Positions 42,591 to 51,746 of a stretch of DNA of 54,390 nt are shown here, in pieces. The notes beneath the pieces are model-generated. The model was given only the letters and a program-made list of their open reading frames with translations. It was not told where the DNA came from and made no database searches. The DNA is taken from NCBI GenBank assembly GCA_016932385.1, contig JAFGCY010000027.1, positions 1 through 54,390 on the forward strand, read 5' to 3'. Both the position numbers and the translations under genes were made by a program. Origin of the DNA: a bacterium. GTDB taxonomy: Bacteria > 4484-113 > JAFGCY01. How positions within the stretch are numbered: position 1 is the stretch's first letter; the number at the start of each line of letters is the position of its first letter.

Positions 42591-45005
42591 TTAATCCAAC
42601 TCGCGCAGGGCGAGGTCGATCAGATCGTCCAGGCCCATCTCCGCGCCGGCCTCCTTGACTTCCAGCTGGTCGGATGCGGCGAGGTTTTCCAGTGCGTCGC
42701 GTTCCCCTTCCTCCAGCATGCCGCCGTCCATCGGGTCCATCGCCAGGCCGGTCACTTCGAGCTGCCGGCGTACGCCGGCGGCGAGGATCGCGCTGACGCG
42801 GTGCTTGCCAGTGCGCGCCAGCAGGTTGGCGATCAGCGCGACGGGCGCGATCATGCACTCGCGGTTGCCGACCTCGCGGGCGATCTTGACCGCCTCGGCC
42901 AGCTGGGCCCGGGCCAGGGCGTAATCGCCCAGCCGGATCGCGATGTTGCCGAGGTTGTTGAGCGAATACGAGCAGCCGATGTAGTCGCCGATCGTGCGCT
43001 TGATCTCCAGGCCATCCAAGTGCAGCTGCTGGGCGTCGGCGAAGTTGCCCTCGCAGTACTGGACGTTGCCGAGGTTGTTGAGGCTGGCGGCCTGGCCGAA
43101 CAGCTCGCCGATGTCGCGCCGGATGCGCAGGCTGTCGGCATAGAGCGTCCAGGCGGCGGAGTAGTCGCTCTCGGCGAACTCGACGTTGCCGAGGTTGCTG
43201 AGGCTCTGGGCGATGCCGCGGCGGTCGCCCAAGCTGCGCCTTAAGCGCAGGCTCTCGGAGTGCAGGGCGCGCGCGCTGATGTAATCGCCCTCGCGGTAAG
43301 CCATATTGCCCAGGCTGTTCAGGCAGAGCGCGATGTCGTATTTGTCGCCCAACTCGCGGCTCAGCGAGAGCGATTCGTTGATCAGCTCACGGGCCAGGGC
43401 GAAGTCGCTTTCGTTTTCCGCCACCCGTCCCAGGCCGAACAGCGCATTGGACAGGCCGTGCAGATCGCCGGTCTCACGCAGCGCGGCTAGGCCGCGGTTG
43501 AACTGGAAACGCGCCTGGTCCAGGTTGCTTTCCAGCCGCTCGATCTCGCCCAGCGCGATCCAGGCCTCGGCTTGCGCGGCGGTATCGCTCAGCTGGCCAA
43601 AGCGCTCGGCGGCCTGTTCGCAGTGGCGCCGCGCCGTCGCGTAATCGGCCAGGCGCGTGTAGGCGTAGCCTAGCGCCAGGTCGGCTTGGGCTTGCAGATG
43701 CCGGTCCTTGTGGCTGGCGGCGTAGTCCGCGATGCGCGTGTAATAGTCCGCGCAAGGCCGAGCCGCGCCGATGATCAGCAGATACTCCTGCAGATACCGG
43801 GCCAGCGGCTGAACCAGCGTCGGATCGGACTGCATCAGCGCGGTGTCCAGCGCGGTGTAGAGGTTCTCGCGTTCGGTGTCGAGCGCTTTCAGCGCGGTGA
43901 ACTGCTCGGCCGTGGTCAGCTGCTCGCACAGGCTTTCCAGCAGCTGGCCGAAGTGGCGGCAGTGCGCGCCGACCGCCAGCTCGTAATCGTCGCTGGCCAG
44001 GAGCTGTTGGTAGGCGTACTCGCGGATCGCCTTGTTGGCCATGAAATAGCGGACACCCAGGCTGGTGGCGCGCGCGAACATCCAGCTTTTCTCGGCCAGC
44101 GCCGTCAGCGTTTCCTCCAGGTCGATGCTGGGCAGCACCGCCTGGGCCGCGCTCAGCGTGAAGCCGCCGCGGAAGACGCTCAGGCAGCGCAAGGTCGCCT
44201 GCTCGTATTCGTTGAGCAGCGCGTAGGACCAGTCGCAGCTGGCGCGCAGGCTGGCCTGGCGCCGCGGGCCTTCCTCCGCCGGCGCCTGGATGTCCAGCTG
44301 ATGGCGCAGTTGGGCCGTCAGTTCCGCCAGGTCGTAGGTGCCGCTCCAGGCGGCGACCAGCTCGATCGCCAGCGGCACGCCGTCCAGCTCGCGGCAGATC
44401 TCGGCGACCGCCGCGTCGTTTTCGTCGGTGAGGATGAAGGAGCGGTCCGCCCGTTGCGCGCGGTTGGCGAACAGCATCAGCGCCGCCGGCTGGTGCGGGT
44501 GGGAAAACGCGCTGGCGCCGTTTTCGACGGGCAGCGGCTCCAGTTCGAAGACGTACTCGTCCGGCAGGCGCAGGATCTCGCGCGAGGTGACGACGATCCT
44601 GAGGTCGGGCACGCGCTCAAGCAGGCCGGCGATGAACTCGTTGCCGGCTTGCAGGTGCTCGAAGTTGTCGAAGTGCAGGATCGCCCGGCGGCCGTTAAGC
44701 GAGCTGGCCAACTGGTCCAGCGGCTCGCTGTCGCTGGCCAGGTGCAGGCCCAGCACTTCCGCCAGCGCCCAGGGGATGCGCCGGTAGTCGTCCAGCGGGG
44801 CCAGCAGCACCTCGTAACATTCGCGGCCGTGGTTATGGCGCAGCACGTTCAGCAACTCGGCGGCCAGCCGGCTCTTGCCGTATCCCCCCGGCGCGGTAAC
44901 CGTGACCAGGCGCACGCCGTCCAGCAGCAGGCGGCTAAGCTCGGTCAACTCGCGCTCACGGCCGACAAACGATGTAATGGCTGGCGTATCCGGCATACTG
45001 ATCAT
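42591..45005 (-). CDS. STAND-family ATPase with tetratricopeptide repeats
   Basis: An 804-residue protein. The N-terminal NB-ARC/STAND module has FVGRERELTELSRLL, Walker A TAPGGYGKSRLA (about residue 40), Walker B-like RRAILHFDNFEHL, the RIVVTSREILRLP sensor and ELDGVPLAIELVAAW. Winged-helix-like and linker regions follow. From about residue 440 there are at least eight TPR units with the repeating pattern SLNNLGNVxYxEGxxxxAxxLxxxxL. Such proteins are signalling hubs or regulators (as in AfsR/MalT-like proteins). No DNA-binding domain is visible, so the output is unknown. The start may be 45005 or 44996. TTGACA lies 15-20 bases before it. Confidence 0.85.
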   Translation of the reverse strand: MISMPDTPAITSFVGRERELTELSRLLLDGVRLVTVTAPGGYGKSRLAAELLNVLRHNHGRECYEVLLAPLDDYRRIPWALAEVLGLHLASDSEPLDQLASSLNGRRAILHFDNFEHLQAGNEFIAGLLERVPDLRIVVTSREILRLPDEYVFELEPLPVENGASAFSHPHQPAALMLFANRAQRADRSFILTDENDAAVAEICRELDGVPLAIELVAAWSGTYDLAELTAQLRHQLDIQAPAEEGPRRQASLRASCDWSYALLNEYEQATLRCLSVFRGGFTLSAAQAVLPSIDLEETLTALAEKSWMFARATSLGVRYFMANKAIREYAYQQLLASDDYELAVGAHCRHFGQLLESLCEQLTTAEQFTALKALDTERENLYTALDTALMQSDPTLVQPLARYLQEYLLIIGAARPCADYYTRIADYAASHKDRHLQAQADLALGYAYTRLADYATARRHCEQAAERFGQLSDTAAQAEAWIALGEIERLESNLDQARFQFNRGLAALRETGDLHGLSNALFGLGRVAENESDFALARELINESLSLSRELGDKYDIALCLNSLGNMAYREGDYISARALHSESLRLRRSLGDRRGIAQSLSNLGNVEFAESDYSAAWTLYADSLRIRRDIGELFGQAASLNNLGNVQYCEGNFADAQQLHLDGLEIKRTIGDYIGCSYSLNNLGNIAIRLGDYALARAQLAEAVKIAREVGNRECMIAPVALIANLLARTGKHRVSAILAAGVRRQLEVTGLAMDPMDGGMLEEGERDALENLAASDQLEVKEAGAEMGLDDLIDLALRELD

Positions 45006-45137
45006 GACATGCTACCTGTCAATTGCCCTGGTTATTGGACACGGGCTGGATGCAATTGTTCGATATTTGTCTATCATAATGCCGGATGGGGTGTCGGGCA
45101 AATTAAATCTGGTTTAGGCGCAAGCTGCTTTGACTTG

Positions 45138-45164
45138 AAAAAAGGGGAGCCTGGGGCGGCTCCC
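45138..45164 (-). terminator. Intrinsic terminator for the leftward small exported protein gene
   Basis: GGGAGCC (45145-45151) pairs perfectly with GGCTCCC (45158-45164). Read leftwards the stem is followed by TTTTTT (bases 45143-45138). It lies about 140 bases beyond the stop of the gene at 45305. The rest of the 45006-45304 gap holds no gene I can see. Confidence 0.75.
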
Positions 45165-45304
45165 TCGGGATTGTGTAGCAATGCGTAGCTTTCTAAGTTA
45201 GAGCTTCATAACCTGCGAATCTGCCTAAACGTAACCTGTCAATCTGTAAACAATCAGCTTTTGCACATGTCACCACTACGGGGGCGTAAGCGAACTGCCG
45301 CACC

Positions 45305-45736
45305 TTACTCCGGGCGCGGGTCTACGATCACGCGGACGGTATCGGAACCGGAAAACGGCGTACCGTCGGTTTTTTGGCCTTCCAGCGTCAGGACCGCTGA
45401 CGGGGGCGCGACGATCGCCTCGATTTCCGCCTCGTCGAACTTGGCCACCAGGTCGCCGCAGCTGTCGGCGCCGATGCCGGTCGCGGCCACGCCGTTGAGC
45501 GTCACCCAGTAGTCCTTGTCCACCTGGCTGAACGGCAGGTCCGTATGCACGCTGACCGAGCCCTGCTCCTGGCCCAGGATGAACGTCTGCGGCGAGACGG
45601 CGATACCCAGCGGGTCGTCGGACCGCTGGCCGGAGAACGCCGGCGCGGCCAGCACGGTTATGCAGGCCAATACGGCGATGCCGAGGGCAGCCGTGCCCTT
45701 GGCCTTGGTGGAAGCGGCAACCAATAAATTGATCAT
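45305..45736 (-). CDS. Small exported protein of unknown function
   Basis: A 143-residue protein with an N-terminal export signal (about residues 1-35; hydrophobic ALGIAVLACITVLAAPAFS). The mature part of about 108 residues is beta-rich and acidic (for example SPQTFILGQEQGSVSVHTDLP and SAVLTLEGQKTDGTPF) and resembles a single Ig-like or Cohesin-like beta domain. It has one cysteine in the mature chain (DSCGDLVAKF). GGGAGG lies 5 bases before the ATG, and a terminator lies downstream. No family recognised. Confidence 0.7.
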   Translation of the reverse strand: MINLLVAASTKAKGTAALGIAVLACITVLAAPAFSGQRSDDPLGIAVSPQTFILGQEQGSVSVHTDLPFSQVDKDYWVTLNGVAATGIGADSCGDLVAKFDEAEIEAIVAPPSAVLTLEGQKTDGTPFSGSDTVRVIVDPRPE

Positions 45737-45849
45737 TGAGACCTCCCTGCGCTTTGTGCGCCATGATTACCTGCTTTCAATGGTAGCCGTTCAGCCGGGA
45801 CACGGATAGTCACGGTTTCGCGCTGTTTCGATGGACACAGTTGGCCGGG

Positions 45850-45946
45850 AAAGTGGAAAGTAGAAAGTGAAAGTGGAACGTGGCTTCAATGCAATTCTCT
45901 GGTTTCTGTTCCCAACTTGCTACTTTCACTTTCTACTTTTACTTGT
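45850..45946. repeat. Interspersed AAAGT-rich inverted repeat, copy 2
   Basis: Left arm AAAGTGGAAAGTAGAAAGTG (45850-45869) continuing to 45878; right arm CTACTTTCACTTTCTACTTT (45920-45939) and TACTTGTT to 45946. The arms are close to complementary, giving a hairpin with a loop of about 35 bases. It lies between the small exported protein gene and glyQS. Confidence 0.75.
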
Positions 45947-46031
45947 TGATCGCGGTTGAGACACTCGCGTTGTGGAATGCGGTTCGCGCGTATGGATACC
46001 CATGCTACTTCACCCAATACCGGTAACCATC

Positions 46032-46037
46032 TATACT
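46032..46037 (+). promoter_or_regulatory. -10 hexamer of the glyQS gene
   Basis: TATACT with TTCACC (4 of 6) exactly 17 bases upstream at 46009-46014. A 35-45-base leader with AAGGAG at 46070-46075 follows. Confidence 0.5.
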
Positions 46038-46081
46038 TTTCGCCGCGCGGGACAGCCAGTTTCGCGCCCAAGGAGTGGTTT

Positions 46082-47680
46082 ATGGGTACACTGGGCGAAC
46101 AGGTCTCCGGCATGGAGCAGATGGACAAGCTCGTGACGCTGTGCAAGCGGCGCGGCTTCGTCTTCCAAAACTCCGAGGTCTACTCGGGGCTGGCCGGCTT
46201 CTGGGACTACGGCCCGTTGGGCGTCGAGCTCAAGCGCAACATCGAGCGCTTCTGGTGGAACTACATGGTGCGCCGCCGCGACAACGTCGCCGGCCTGGAC
46301 GCCGCGCTGATCGGCCCCGAGGCGGTCTGGGTCGCCTCCGGCCACGTCGGCGCGTTCCACGACGCCCTGGTCGACGACAAGAACTCCAAGGAGCGCTTCC
46401 GCATCGACCAGTTGCTCTATCACACCGAGGAGGACGCCGAGGCCGCCGAGATCTACGCGCTGGAGGCGATCGAGGCCGGCGTGACCGACGAGACCAAGTT
46501 CTGGGACGGGTTGAAGGAAAAAATCGGATACTACCCGCTAAACCCGAACACCGGCAAGGCAAGCCGCTTCACCGCGCCGCGCCAGTTTAACCTGATGTTC
46601 AAGCAGGGCATCGGCGCGACCGGCGAGGGCGGCCAGACCGGCTACCTGCGCGCCGAGACCTGCCAGCCGATCTTCGTCGACTTCGACTCGGTCCGCGTGA
46701 CCGCGCGCCAGCGCGTGCCCTTCGGCATCGCCCAGATCGGCAAGGCGTTCCGAAACGAGATCAACCCGCGCAACTTCCTGTTCCGCGCGCGCGAGTTCAG
46801 CCAGATGGAGCTGGAGTTCTTCGTGCGCCCCGACAGCCTGATCGAGCAGCTCAAGGCCGCCCAGGTTGCCGAGACGCCGGGCCTGCACGACCAGCCCGGC
46901 TCGCTGGCGCCGACCCAGCACTGGTACGAGTACTGGCTGGGCGAGCGCCGCAGTTATTACACCGCGCTCGGCATCCGCGACGAGTTCCTGCGCATCCACG
47001 ACCATCCGCCGGAGAAGCTGGCGCACTATGCCAAGGCCGCCTGCGACATCGAGTTCCTGTTCCCCTTCGGCTGGGGCGAACTGGAGGGTATCCACCACCG
47101 CGGGGATTACGACCTCAGGCAGCACCAGGAGCATTCCGGCAAGAAGTTCGAGTACTTCGACGACGACGCGCACCGGCTGTTGACCGAGAGCGGCATGAAT
47201 AAGGACGAGGCGCGCCGGCTGGCGACCTACCTGCCCAACTGCATCGAGACTTCGGTCGGACTCGACCGCACCTTCCTGGCGGTGCTGACCGCGGCCTACG
47301 ACGAGGACGAGCAGGACACCAAGCACGAGGGCAAGGAGGCGGACATCCGCATCGTGCTCAGGCTGCATCCGCGGCTGGCGCCGGTGACCTGCGCGGTCTT
47401 CCCGCTATCGAAGAAGCTCTCCGGCCCCGATTCCAAGGCTTACAAGCTCTACCGCACGTTGATCGAGATGGGCCTGAGCTGCGAGTTCGACGACGCCGGC
47501 AGCATCGGCAAGCGCTACCGCCGGATGGACGAAATCGGCACCCCCTGGTGCCTGACCTACGACTTCGACAGCGAGGAGGACGGGGCGGTAACGGTGCGCG
47601 ACCGCGACAGCCTGAGCCAGGACCGCGTCAGCCTGGAGGAAGTACCCACGCTGCTGATCCAGAAACTGAGCGAGAGCTAG
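46082..47680 (+). CDS. glyQS: Glycine--tRNA ligase, single-chain (alpha2) type
   Basis: A 532-residue class II synthetase. It opens MDKLVTLCKRRGFVFQNSEVYSGLAGFWDYGPLGVELK, a hallmark of dimeric archaeal/bacterial GlyRS, followed by motif 1, then LRAETCQPIFVDF and motif 2, IGKAFRNEINPRNFLFRAREFSQMELEFF. Next come GELEGIHHRGDYDLRQH, motif 3 ETSVGLDRTFLAVL and an anticodon-binding domain ending GTPWCLTYDF. It charges tRNA-Gly. The ATG at 46082 is chosen because AAGGAG lies 6 bases before it; an upstream extension to 45956 looks untranslated. It is followed by glmU after 21 bases. Confidence 0.95.
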   Translation: MGTLGEQVSGMEQMDKLVTLCKRRGFVFQNSEVYSGLAGFWDYGPLGVELKRNIERFWWNYMVRRRDNVAGLDAALIGPEAVWVASGHVGAFHDALVDDKNSKERFRIDQLLYHTEEDAEAAEIYALEAIEAGVTDETKFWDGLKEKIGYYPLNPNTGKASRFTAPRQFNLMFKQGIGATGEGGQTGYLRAETCQPIFVDFDSVRVTARQRVPFGIAQIGKAFRNEINPRNFLFRAREFSQMELEFFVRPDSLIEQLKAAQVAETPGLHDQPGSLAPTQHWYEYWLGERRSYYTALGIRDEFLRIHDHPPEKLAHYAKAACDIEFLFPFGWGELEGIHHRGDYDLRQHQEHSGKKFEYFDDDAHRLLTESGMNKDEARRLATYLPNCIETSVGLDRTFLAVLTAAYDEDEQDTKHEGKEADIRIVLRLHPRLAPVTCAVFPLSKKLSGPDSKAYKLYRTLIEMGLSCEFDDAGSIGKRYRRMDEIGTPWCLTYDFDSEEDGAVTVRDRDSLSQDRVSLEEVPTLLIQKLSES

Positions 47681-47688
47681 TACCGCGC

Positions 47689-47694
47689 TATAAT
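47689..47694 (+). promoter_or_regulatory. -10 hexamer giving a leaderless glmU mRNA
   Basis: TATAAT ends 7 bases before the ATG at 47702 and lies just after the glyQS stop. There is no ribosome-binding site. Confidence 0.65.
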
Positions 47695-47701
47695 CGCCGT
47701 G

Positions 47702-49156
47702 ATGCAAACGCGACTCGCCGTGATTGTCCTCGCCGCGGGCAAGTCCACGCGGTTCAAGTCAGAGAAAACCAAGGTGCTGCACGAGCTGTGCGGCAAGCCG
47801 ATGATCGACTGGGTGCTCGATGCCGTCGTGCCGCTCAAGCCGGTCCAGGTGATCGTCGTCTATGGGACGCACTCCACCGCGCTGATGGAGCATTACGACA
47901 ACGGGCACGGCGGATTGCCCGTCGACTTCGTCCTGCAGGAGCCGACGCTGGGCACGGCCCACGCGCTGATCCAGTGCCGCGACGCGCTGCAGGCGGACAT
48001 CACGCACCTGCTGGTTCTGCCCGGCGACGCGCCGCTGGTAACCACCGAGCAACTCGGCAGCCTTCAAACCGCCGTGGCCCAACCCGAGGTGGTGCACGCC
48101 GTGCTGACCGCCGTCGTCGCAGCGCCGGGCGACCTGGGCCGCGTAATCCGCGACCGGGACAACCCGGACCTGGCCGGGCGGATCGTCGAGGCGCACGAGG
48201 CCTCGGCCGAGGAGCTGGCGGTCAACGAGATCAACACGGGGATCTACCTGTTCGACCGCAAGGTGTTCGCCCATCTCGACCAGGCCGCCCAGCAGTTCGG
48301 CGCCAGCGAAAAGAAGGGCGAGTATTACCTGCCGGATGCCGTGCGCGTCGCCCCGACACTGGCGGTCCAGGCCGCCGACTTCATGATGCCCGTCGGCGTC
48401 AATGACCGCGAGCAGCTCAGCGACGCCGAGCAGGTGCTGCTAAACCGCCTGCGCCGTTACTGGATGAGCGAGGGCGTGACCTTCCGCCTGCCGGAGACCA
48501 CTTACCTGCACGCCGACGTCCGGCTGGCGCCCGATGTCGAGATCGGCCCGTCCTGCGTGCTGACCGGCGCGACCAAGATCGGGCGGGGGACCAGGTTGGT
48601 CCAGGGCTGCCTCTTGGAGCACTGCATCATCGGCGCCAACTGCGAGCTGCGGCACGTGCGCGGCCTGGAGTCGATCATCGAGGACAACGTCTCGGCCGGC
48701 CCCTACGTCAACATGCGCCCCGGCACCGTGATCCGCCACGACTGCAAAATCGGCAACTTCGTCGAGACCAAGAATGCCGACATCGGCGAGGGCAGCAAGC
48801 TGCCGCACTTGCAGTACATCGGCGACGCCACGCTGGGCAAGGGCTGCAACATCGGCGCCGGCACGATCTTCTGCAACTACGACGGGGTGCAGAAACTGCA
48901 CACCACGCTCGGCGACGGCGTGTTCATCGGCTCCAATTCAGCCCTGCAGGGCGGAATCACGCTGGGCGACGAGGCCTACGTGGCGATGGCCTCGGCGATC
49001 ACGCGTGACGTGCCGGCCGGTGCGTTGGCGATCGGGCGCGCGCGCCAGGAAAACAAGGATGACTACGTCAGGAAGCTCAAGGAGCGCCTGGAGCATCGCA
49101 AGGACAAGGCGCAAGGTAAGCTTAATGCCGAAGAGCCCGGTGGAGGTAAGTCATGA
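47702..49156 (+). CDS. glmU: Bifunctional N-acetylglucosamine-1-phosphate uridyltransferase / glucosamine-1-phosphate acetyltransferase
   Basis: A 484-residue enzyme making UDP-GlcNAc, the precursor of peptidoglycan and lipopolysaccharide. The N-terminal pyrophosphorylase has VIVLAAGKSTRFKSEKTKVLHELCGKPM, then LGTAHALI, LLVLPGDAPLV and EINTGIYLFD. The C-terminal left-handed beta helix has repeated hexapeptides, then the acetyltransferase part NADIGEGSKLPHLQYIGDAT followed by CNIGAGTIFCNYDG. The ATG at 47702 is preferred over the adjacent GTG at 47699 because TATAAT ends 7 bases before it. Its stop overlaps the prs start (ATGA). Confidence 0.96.
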   Translation: MQTRLAVIVLAAGKSTRFKSEKTKVLHELCGKPMIDWVLDAVVPLKPVQVIVVYGTHSTALMEHYDNGHGGLPVDFVLQEPTLGTAHALIQCRDALQADITHLLVLPGDAPLVTTEQLGSLQTAVAQPEVVHAVLTAVVAAPGDLGRVIRDRDNPDLAGRIVEAHEASAEELAVNEINTGIYLFDRKVFAHLDQAAQQFGASEKKGEYYLPDAVRVAPTLAVQAADFMMPVGVNDREQLSDAEQVLLNRLRRYWMSEGVTFRLPETTYLHADVRLAPDVEIGPSCVLTGATKIGRGTRLVQGCLLEHCIIGANCELRHVRGLESIIEDNVSAGPYVNMRPGTVIRHDCKIGNFVETKNADIGEGSKLPHLQYIGDATLGKGCNIGAGTIFCNYDGVQKLHTTLGDGVFIGSNSALQGGITLGDEAYVAMASAITRDVPAGALAIGRARQENKDDYVRKLKERLEHRKDKAQGKLNAEEPGGGKS

Positions 49157-50109
49157 AAAGCCCATCGACGCATCCGCTGATGCTGATTGCCGGTAACTCC
49201 AACCCCGAGTTGTGGGAGGAGATCAGCGAGCACCTGGGGATTCCGCTGACCAAGGCGCTGGTCGGCCGGTTCTCCGACGGCGAGATCCGCGTCCAGGTGG
49301 AGGAGAGCGTGCGCGACGCGCATTGCTTCATCCTGCAATCCACCTGCGCGCCAGTCAACGCCAACCTGATGGAACTCCTGATCATCATCGACAGCCTGCG
49401 GCGGGCCAGCGCGTTCTCGATCGCCGCGGTCACGCCGTACTACGGCTACGCGCGCCAGGACAAGAAGGTCAAGCCGCGCGAGCCGATCACGGCGCGGCTG
49501 GTGGCCAACCTGATCGAAAACACCGGCGCGCACCGGCTGTTGGGCATGGACCTGCACTCCAACAGCATCCAGGGCTTCTTCAACATTCCGGTCGACCACC
49601 TGACGGCGGCCAACCTGCTCTGCGACTATATCTATTCCGACGGCTGGGCCAGCGAGGACTGCGTGGTGGTCAGCCCGGACGTGGGCGGTACCGAGCGCGC
49701 CAAGTACGTGGCCGACCGCCTGCACCTGCCGATCGCGATCATCGCCAAGCGCCGTAGCGAGCCGAACAAGAGCGAGGTGATCGAGCTGGTCGGCTCGGTG
49801 AAAGGCAAGCGCGCGATCATGTACGACGACATGATCGACACCGCTGGCAGCGTCTGCAACGGCGCTCTGCGGCTGTTGGAGGAAGGCGCCAAGGCGGTGC
49901 GCGTGTTCGCCAGCCACGGCATCCTGTCGGGCGAGGCGGTCAAGCGCATCCAGGAGAGCCCGATCGACCTGGTGACGGTGACCAACACCATCCCGCGCGC
50001 GCCGGAGATGAACGTCAACAAGATCCGCCACATCAGCGTGGCCCCGATCCTCTCCGAGGCGATCCGAAGAAACCACATGGGGATGAGTATCAGCTCGCTG
50101 TTCCGGTAG
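49153..50109 (+). CDS. prs: Ribose-phosphate pyrophosphokinase
   Basis: A 318-residue PRPP synthase of the classical size. Motifs: HPLMLIAGNSNPELWEEI, FSDGEIRVQVEESVR, then YYGYARQDKKVKPREPITAR, the metal loop DLHSNSIQGFF, SPDVGGTERAKYVADRL, and the PRPP loop MYDDMIDTAGSVCNGAL. It makes PRPP for nucleotide, His and Trp synthesis. The ATG overlaps the glmU stop by four bases and has GGAGG just before it, so the two are co-translated. The glmU-prs pairing is known in several bacterial groups. Confidence 0.96.
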   Translation: MKSPSTHPLMLIAGNSNPELWEEISEHLGIPLTKALVGRFSDGEIRVQVEESVRDAHCFILQSTCAPVNANLMELLIIIDSLRRASAFSIAAVTPYYGYARQDKKVKPREPITARLVANLIENTGAHRLLGMDLHSNSIQGFFNIPVDHLTAANLLCDYIYSDGWASEDCVVVSPDVGGTERAKYVADRLHLPIAIIAKRRSEPNKSEVIELVGSVKGKRAIMYDDMIDTAGSVCNGALRLLEEGAKAVRVFASHGILSGEAVKRIQESPIDLVTVTNTIPRAPEMNVNKIRHISVAPILSEAIRRNHMGMSISSLFR

Positions 50110-50156
50110 TTGCATGCGCAACAAAGTATTGATAGCGCGGATGACTCATCCGCGGG

Positions 50157-50286
50157 AACAAGTAAAGTAGAAAGTTCAAGTAGAAAGTGAAGAATAAAGC
50201 GCGTGCTTGTCGGGATGCTGCGGAGAGGATGAACGTTCGAATTATCTCCCGCCCTTTCGCTTTCCACTTTCACTTTTACTTGTTCG
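50157..50286. repeat. Interspersed AAAGT-rich inverted repeat, copy 3
   Basis: Left arm AACAAGTAAAGTAGAAAG (50157-50174) and CAAGTAGAAAGTGAAG (to 50192); right arm CTTTCGCTTTCCACTTTCAC (50254-50273) ending TTTTACTTGTTCG. The outer AACAAGTAAA and TTTACTTGTT are exactly complementary. A partial copy of the second repeat (AGGGACGGCGCCGCTAC, 50303-50319) follows. Confidence 0.75.
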
Positions 50287-50395
50287 CTAACAGCGCGCAA
50301 CCAGGGACGGCGCCGCTACAGCCGGCTTATACGCCGCGCTCCGTCTTCCCTGCGCTATATTTGTAACGCCGGCAGCTGCCGGCAGGCGGCACGCT

Positions 50396-51706
50396 ATGAC
50401 CGATCCCCGACGCATTGTGGAGTTTTTCGACGTCCTACACGTCGACGAGCGCGAGCACGAGTTTCCGGCGGAGATCCGCGCGGCGCTATCAAAGATAAAC
50501 CGGATGGTCGCCGCCCAGGAGTCGATGTCCAGCCTGATGGACTTCCTGTTCGACGCCACGATCGGCATCTGCCCCTGCAACCGCATTACGCTCTCGTTCA
50601 TCGCGGACGAGGGCCGGCGGATGGTGATCCGCTGGTCGCGCGGCGACGGGGCGGTGCCCGGGCGCGAGCTGGCCGGCTTCGCCACCGACATCCACCGCGC
50701 CACCCAGCGCGGCGTACTGGCCAAGAACAAGGTGCGCCTGATCCACGACCTGCCGGAATTCCTGCGGCTCAATCCCCAGAGCACCTCGGCGCGGCTGTTC
50801 GTCGAGCTGGGCTACCGCTCCTCGATGACCTGCCCGCTCTACAGCGCCGACCAGCTGATCGGCGTGCTGATGCGGCACGCCGTGGCCGGGCATGCCTTTT
50901 CCGAGGATCACGTCGCGCAGCACCTGGCGACGGGCGAGCGGCTGGCGCAGGCGGTGGCCCAGGCCCAGCGGCTGGCCGAGATCGAGGAGCTGAACCAGAG
51001 CTACATGGAGATGCTGGGCTTCGTCAGCCACGAGTTGAAAAGCCCGTTGTCCTCCGTGATCATGACCAACAAGCTGCTGCTCGACGAGTACTTCGGCGAG
51101 CTGACGGACAAGCAAGAGCAGAAGATCGCCGCCACGCAGAATAAGGTCGAATACCTGCTGAACCTGGTGCGCGAGTACCTGGACCTGGCGCGGCTGGAGG
51201 GCGGCAACCTGGAACTGCACGCCCGGCCGGTGGACGACTTCGTCGCCGGCGTGGTCCAACCCGCGCTGGAGATCGTCGAGGCGCAGCTCGCCGAGTGCGG
51301 GATGCAGCTGGACTGGACGCCGCCGGACGGCGCGCTGGCCGCGGAGATCGACACCGACTTGCTGAAAATCGTACTGGTCAACCTGCTCTCCAACGCCGTG
51401 AAGTACGGTAACGCGGATGGCCGGATCGAGCTAAGCGTCAGCCTCGACGACGGTCTGCTGCATGTCGGGGTGCTCAACGAAGGCCCGGGCTTCCCCGCGA
51501 GCGAGCTGCCGCGGCTGTTCAAGAAGTTCTCGCGTTTGCAGACGGCGGAGCTAAAAAGCCGCAAGGGCACGGGCGTCGGGCTCTACACCTGCTGGCGGAT
51601 CATCCACCTGCACGGCGGACGCATCTGGGCGGAGTCGGAGGAGGGCCACTGGGCGCGGTTCAGCTTTGAGCTTCCGCAACCGCTCAAACCGGCGACATCT
51701 GGCTGA
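50396..51706 (+). CDS. GAF-domain histidine kinase, soluble
   Basis: A 436-residue cytoplasmic kinase with no membrane span. An N-terminal GAF-like domain (about residues 30-190) precedes a helical linker with a HisKA domain, H-box FVSHELKSPLSSVI (His about residue 208). The HATPase follows with N-box LVNLLSNAVKYGN, G1 LNEGPGFP and G2 RKGTGVGLYTCWRI. No receiver domain or partner response regulator is adjacent, so the output is unknown. TATATT at 50357 is a possible -10, giving a leader of about 30 bases. The leader contains GCCGGCAGCTGCCGGC, a palindromic 16-mer. Confidence 0.88.
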   Translation: MTDPRRIVEFFDVLHVDEREHEFPAEIRAALSKINRMVAAQESMSSLMDFLFDATIGICPCNRITLSFIADEGRRMVIRWSRGDGAVPGRELAGFATDIHRATQRGVLAKNKVRLIHDLPEFLRLNPQSTSARLFVELGYRSSMTCPLYSADQLIGVLMRHAVAGHAFSEDHVAQHLATGERLAQAVAQAQRLAEIEELNQSYMEMLGFVSHELKSPLSSVIMTNKLLLDEYFGELTDKQEQKIAATQNKVEYLLNLVREYLDLARLEGGNLELHARPVDDFVAGVVQPALEIVEAQLAECGMQLDWTPPDGALAAEIDTDLLKIVLVNLLSNAVKYGNADGRIELSVSLDDGLLHVGVLNEGPGFPASELPRLFKKFSRLQTAELKSRKGTGVGLYTCWRIIHLHGGRIWAESEEGHWARFSFELPQPLKPATSG

Positions 51707-51734
51707 TTAATAGGCGTGACTCATGCGCCCGCGC

Positions 51735-51740
51735 TACAAT
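51735..51740 (+). promoter_or_regulatory. -10 hexamer giving a leaderless ribE mRNA
   Basis: TACAAT ends 6 bases before the ATG at 51747. There is no ribosome-binding site and no FMN-riboswitch-like sequence in the 40-base gap upstream. Confidence 0.55.
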
Positions 51741-51746
51741 GGCCGC

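Noticed and set aside
42374..50286. CRISPR array, because of repeated AAAGT units.
   Set aside because: Units are short, irregular and arranged as inverted arms, without unique spacers of constant length or cas genes.
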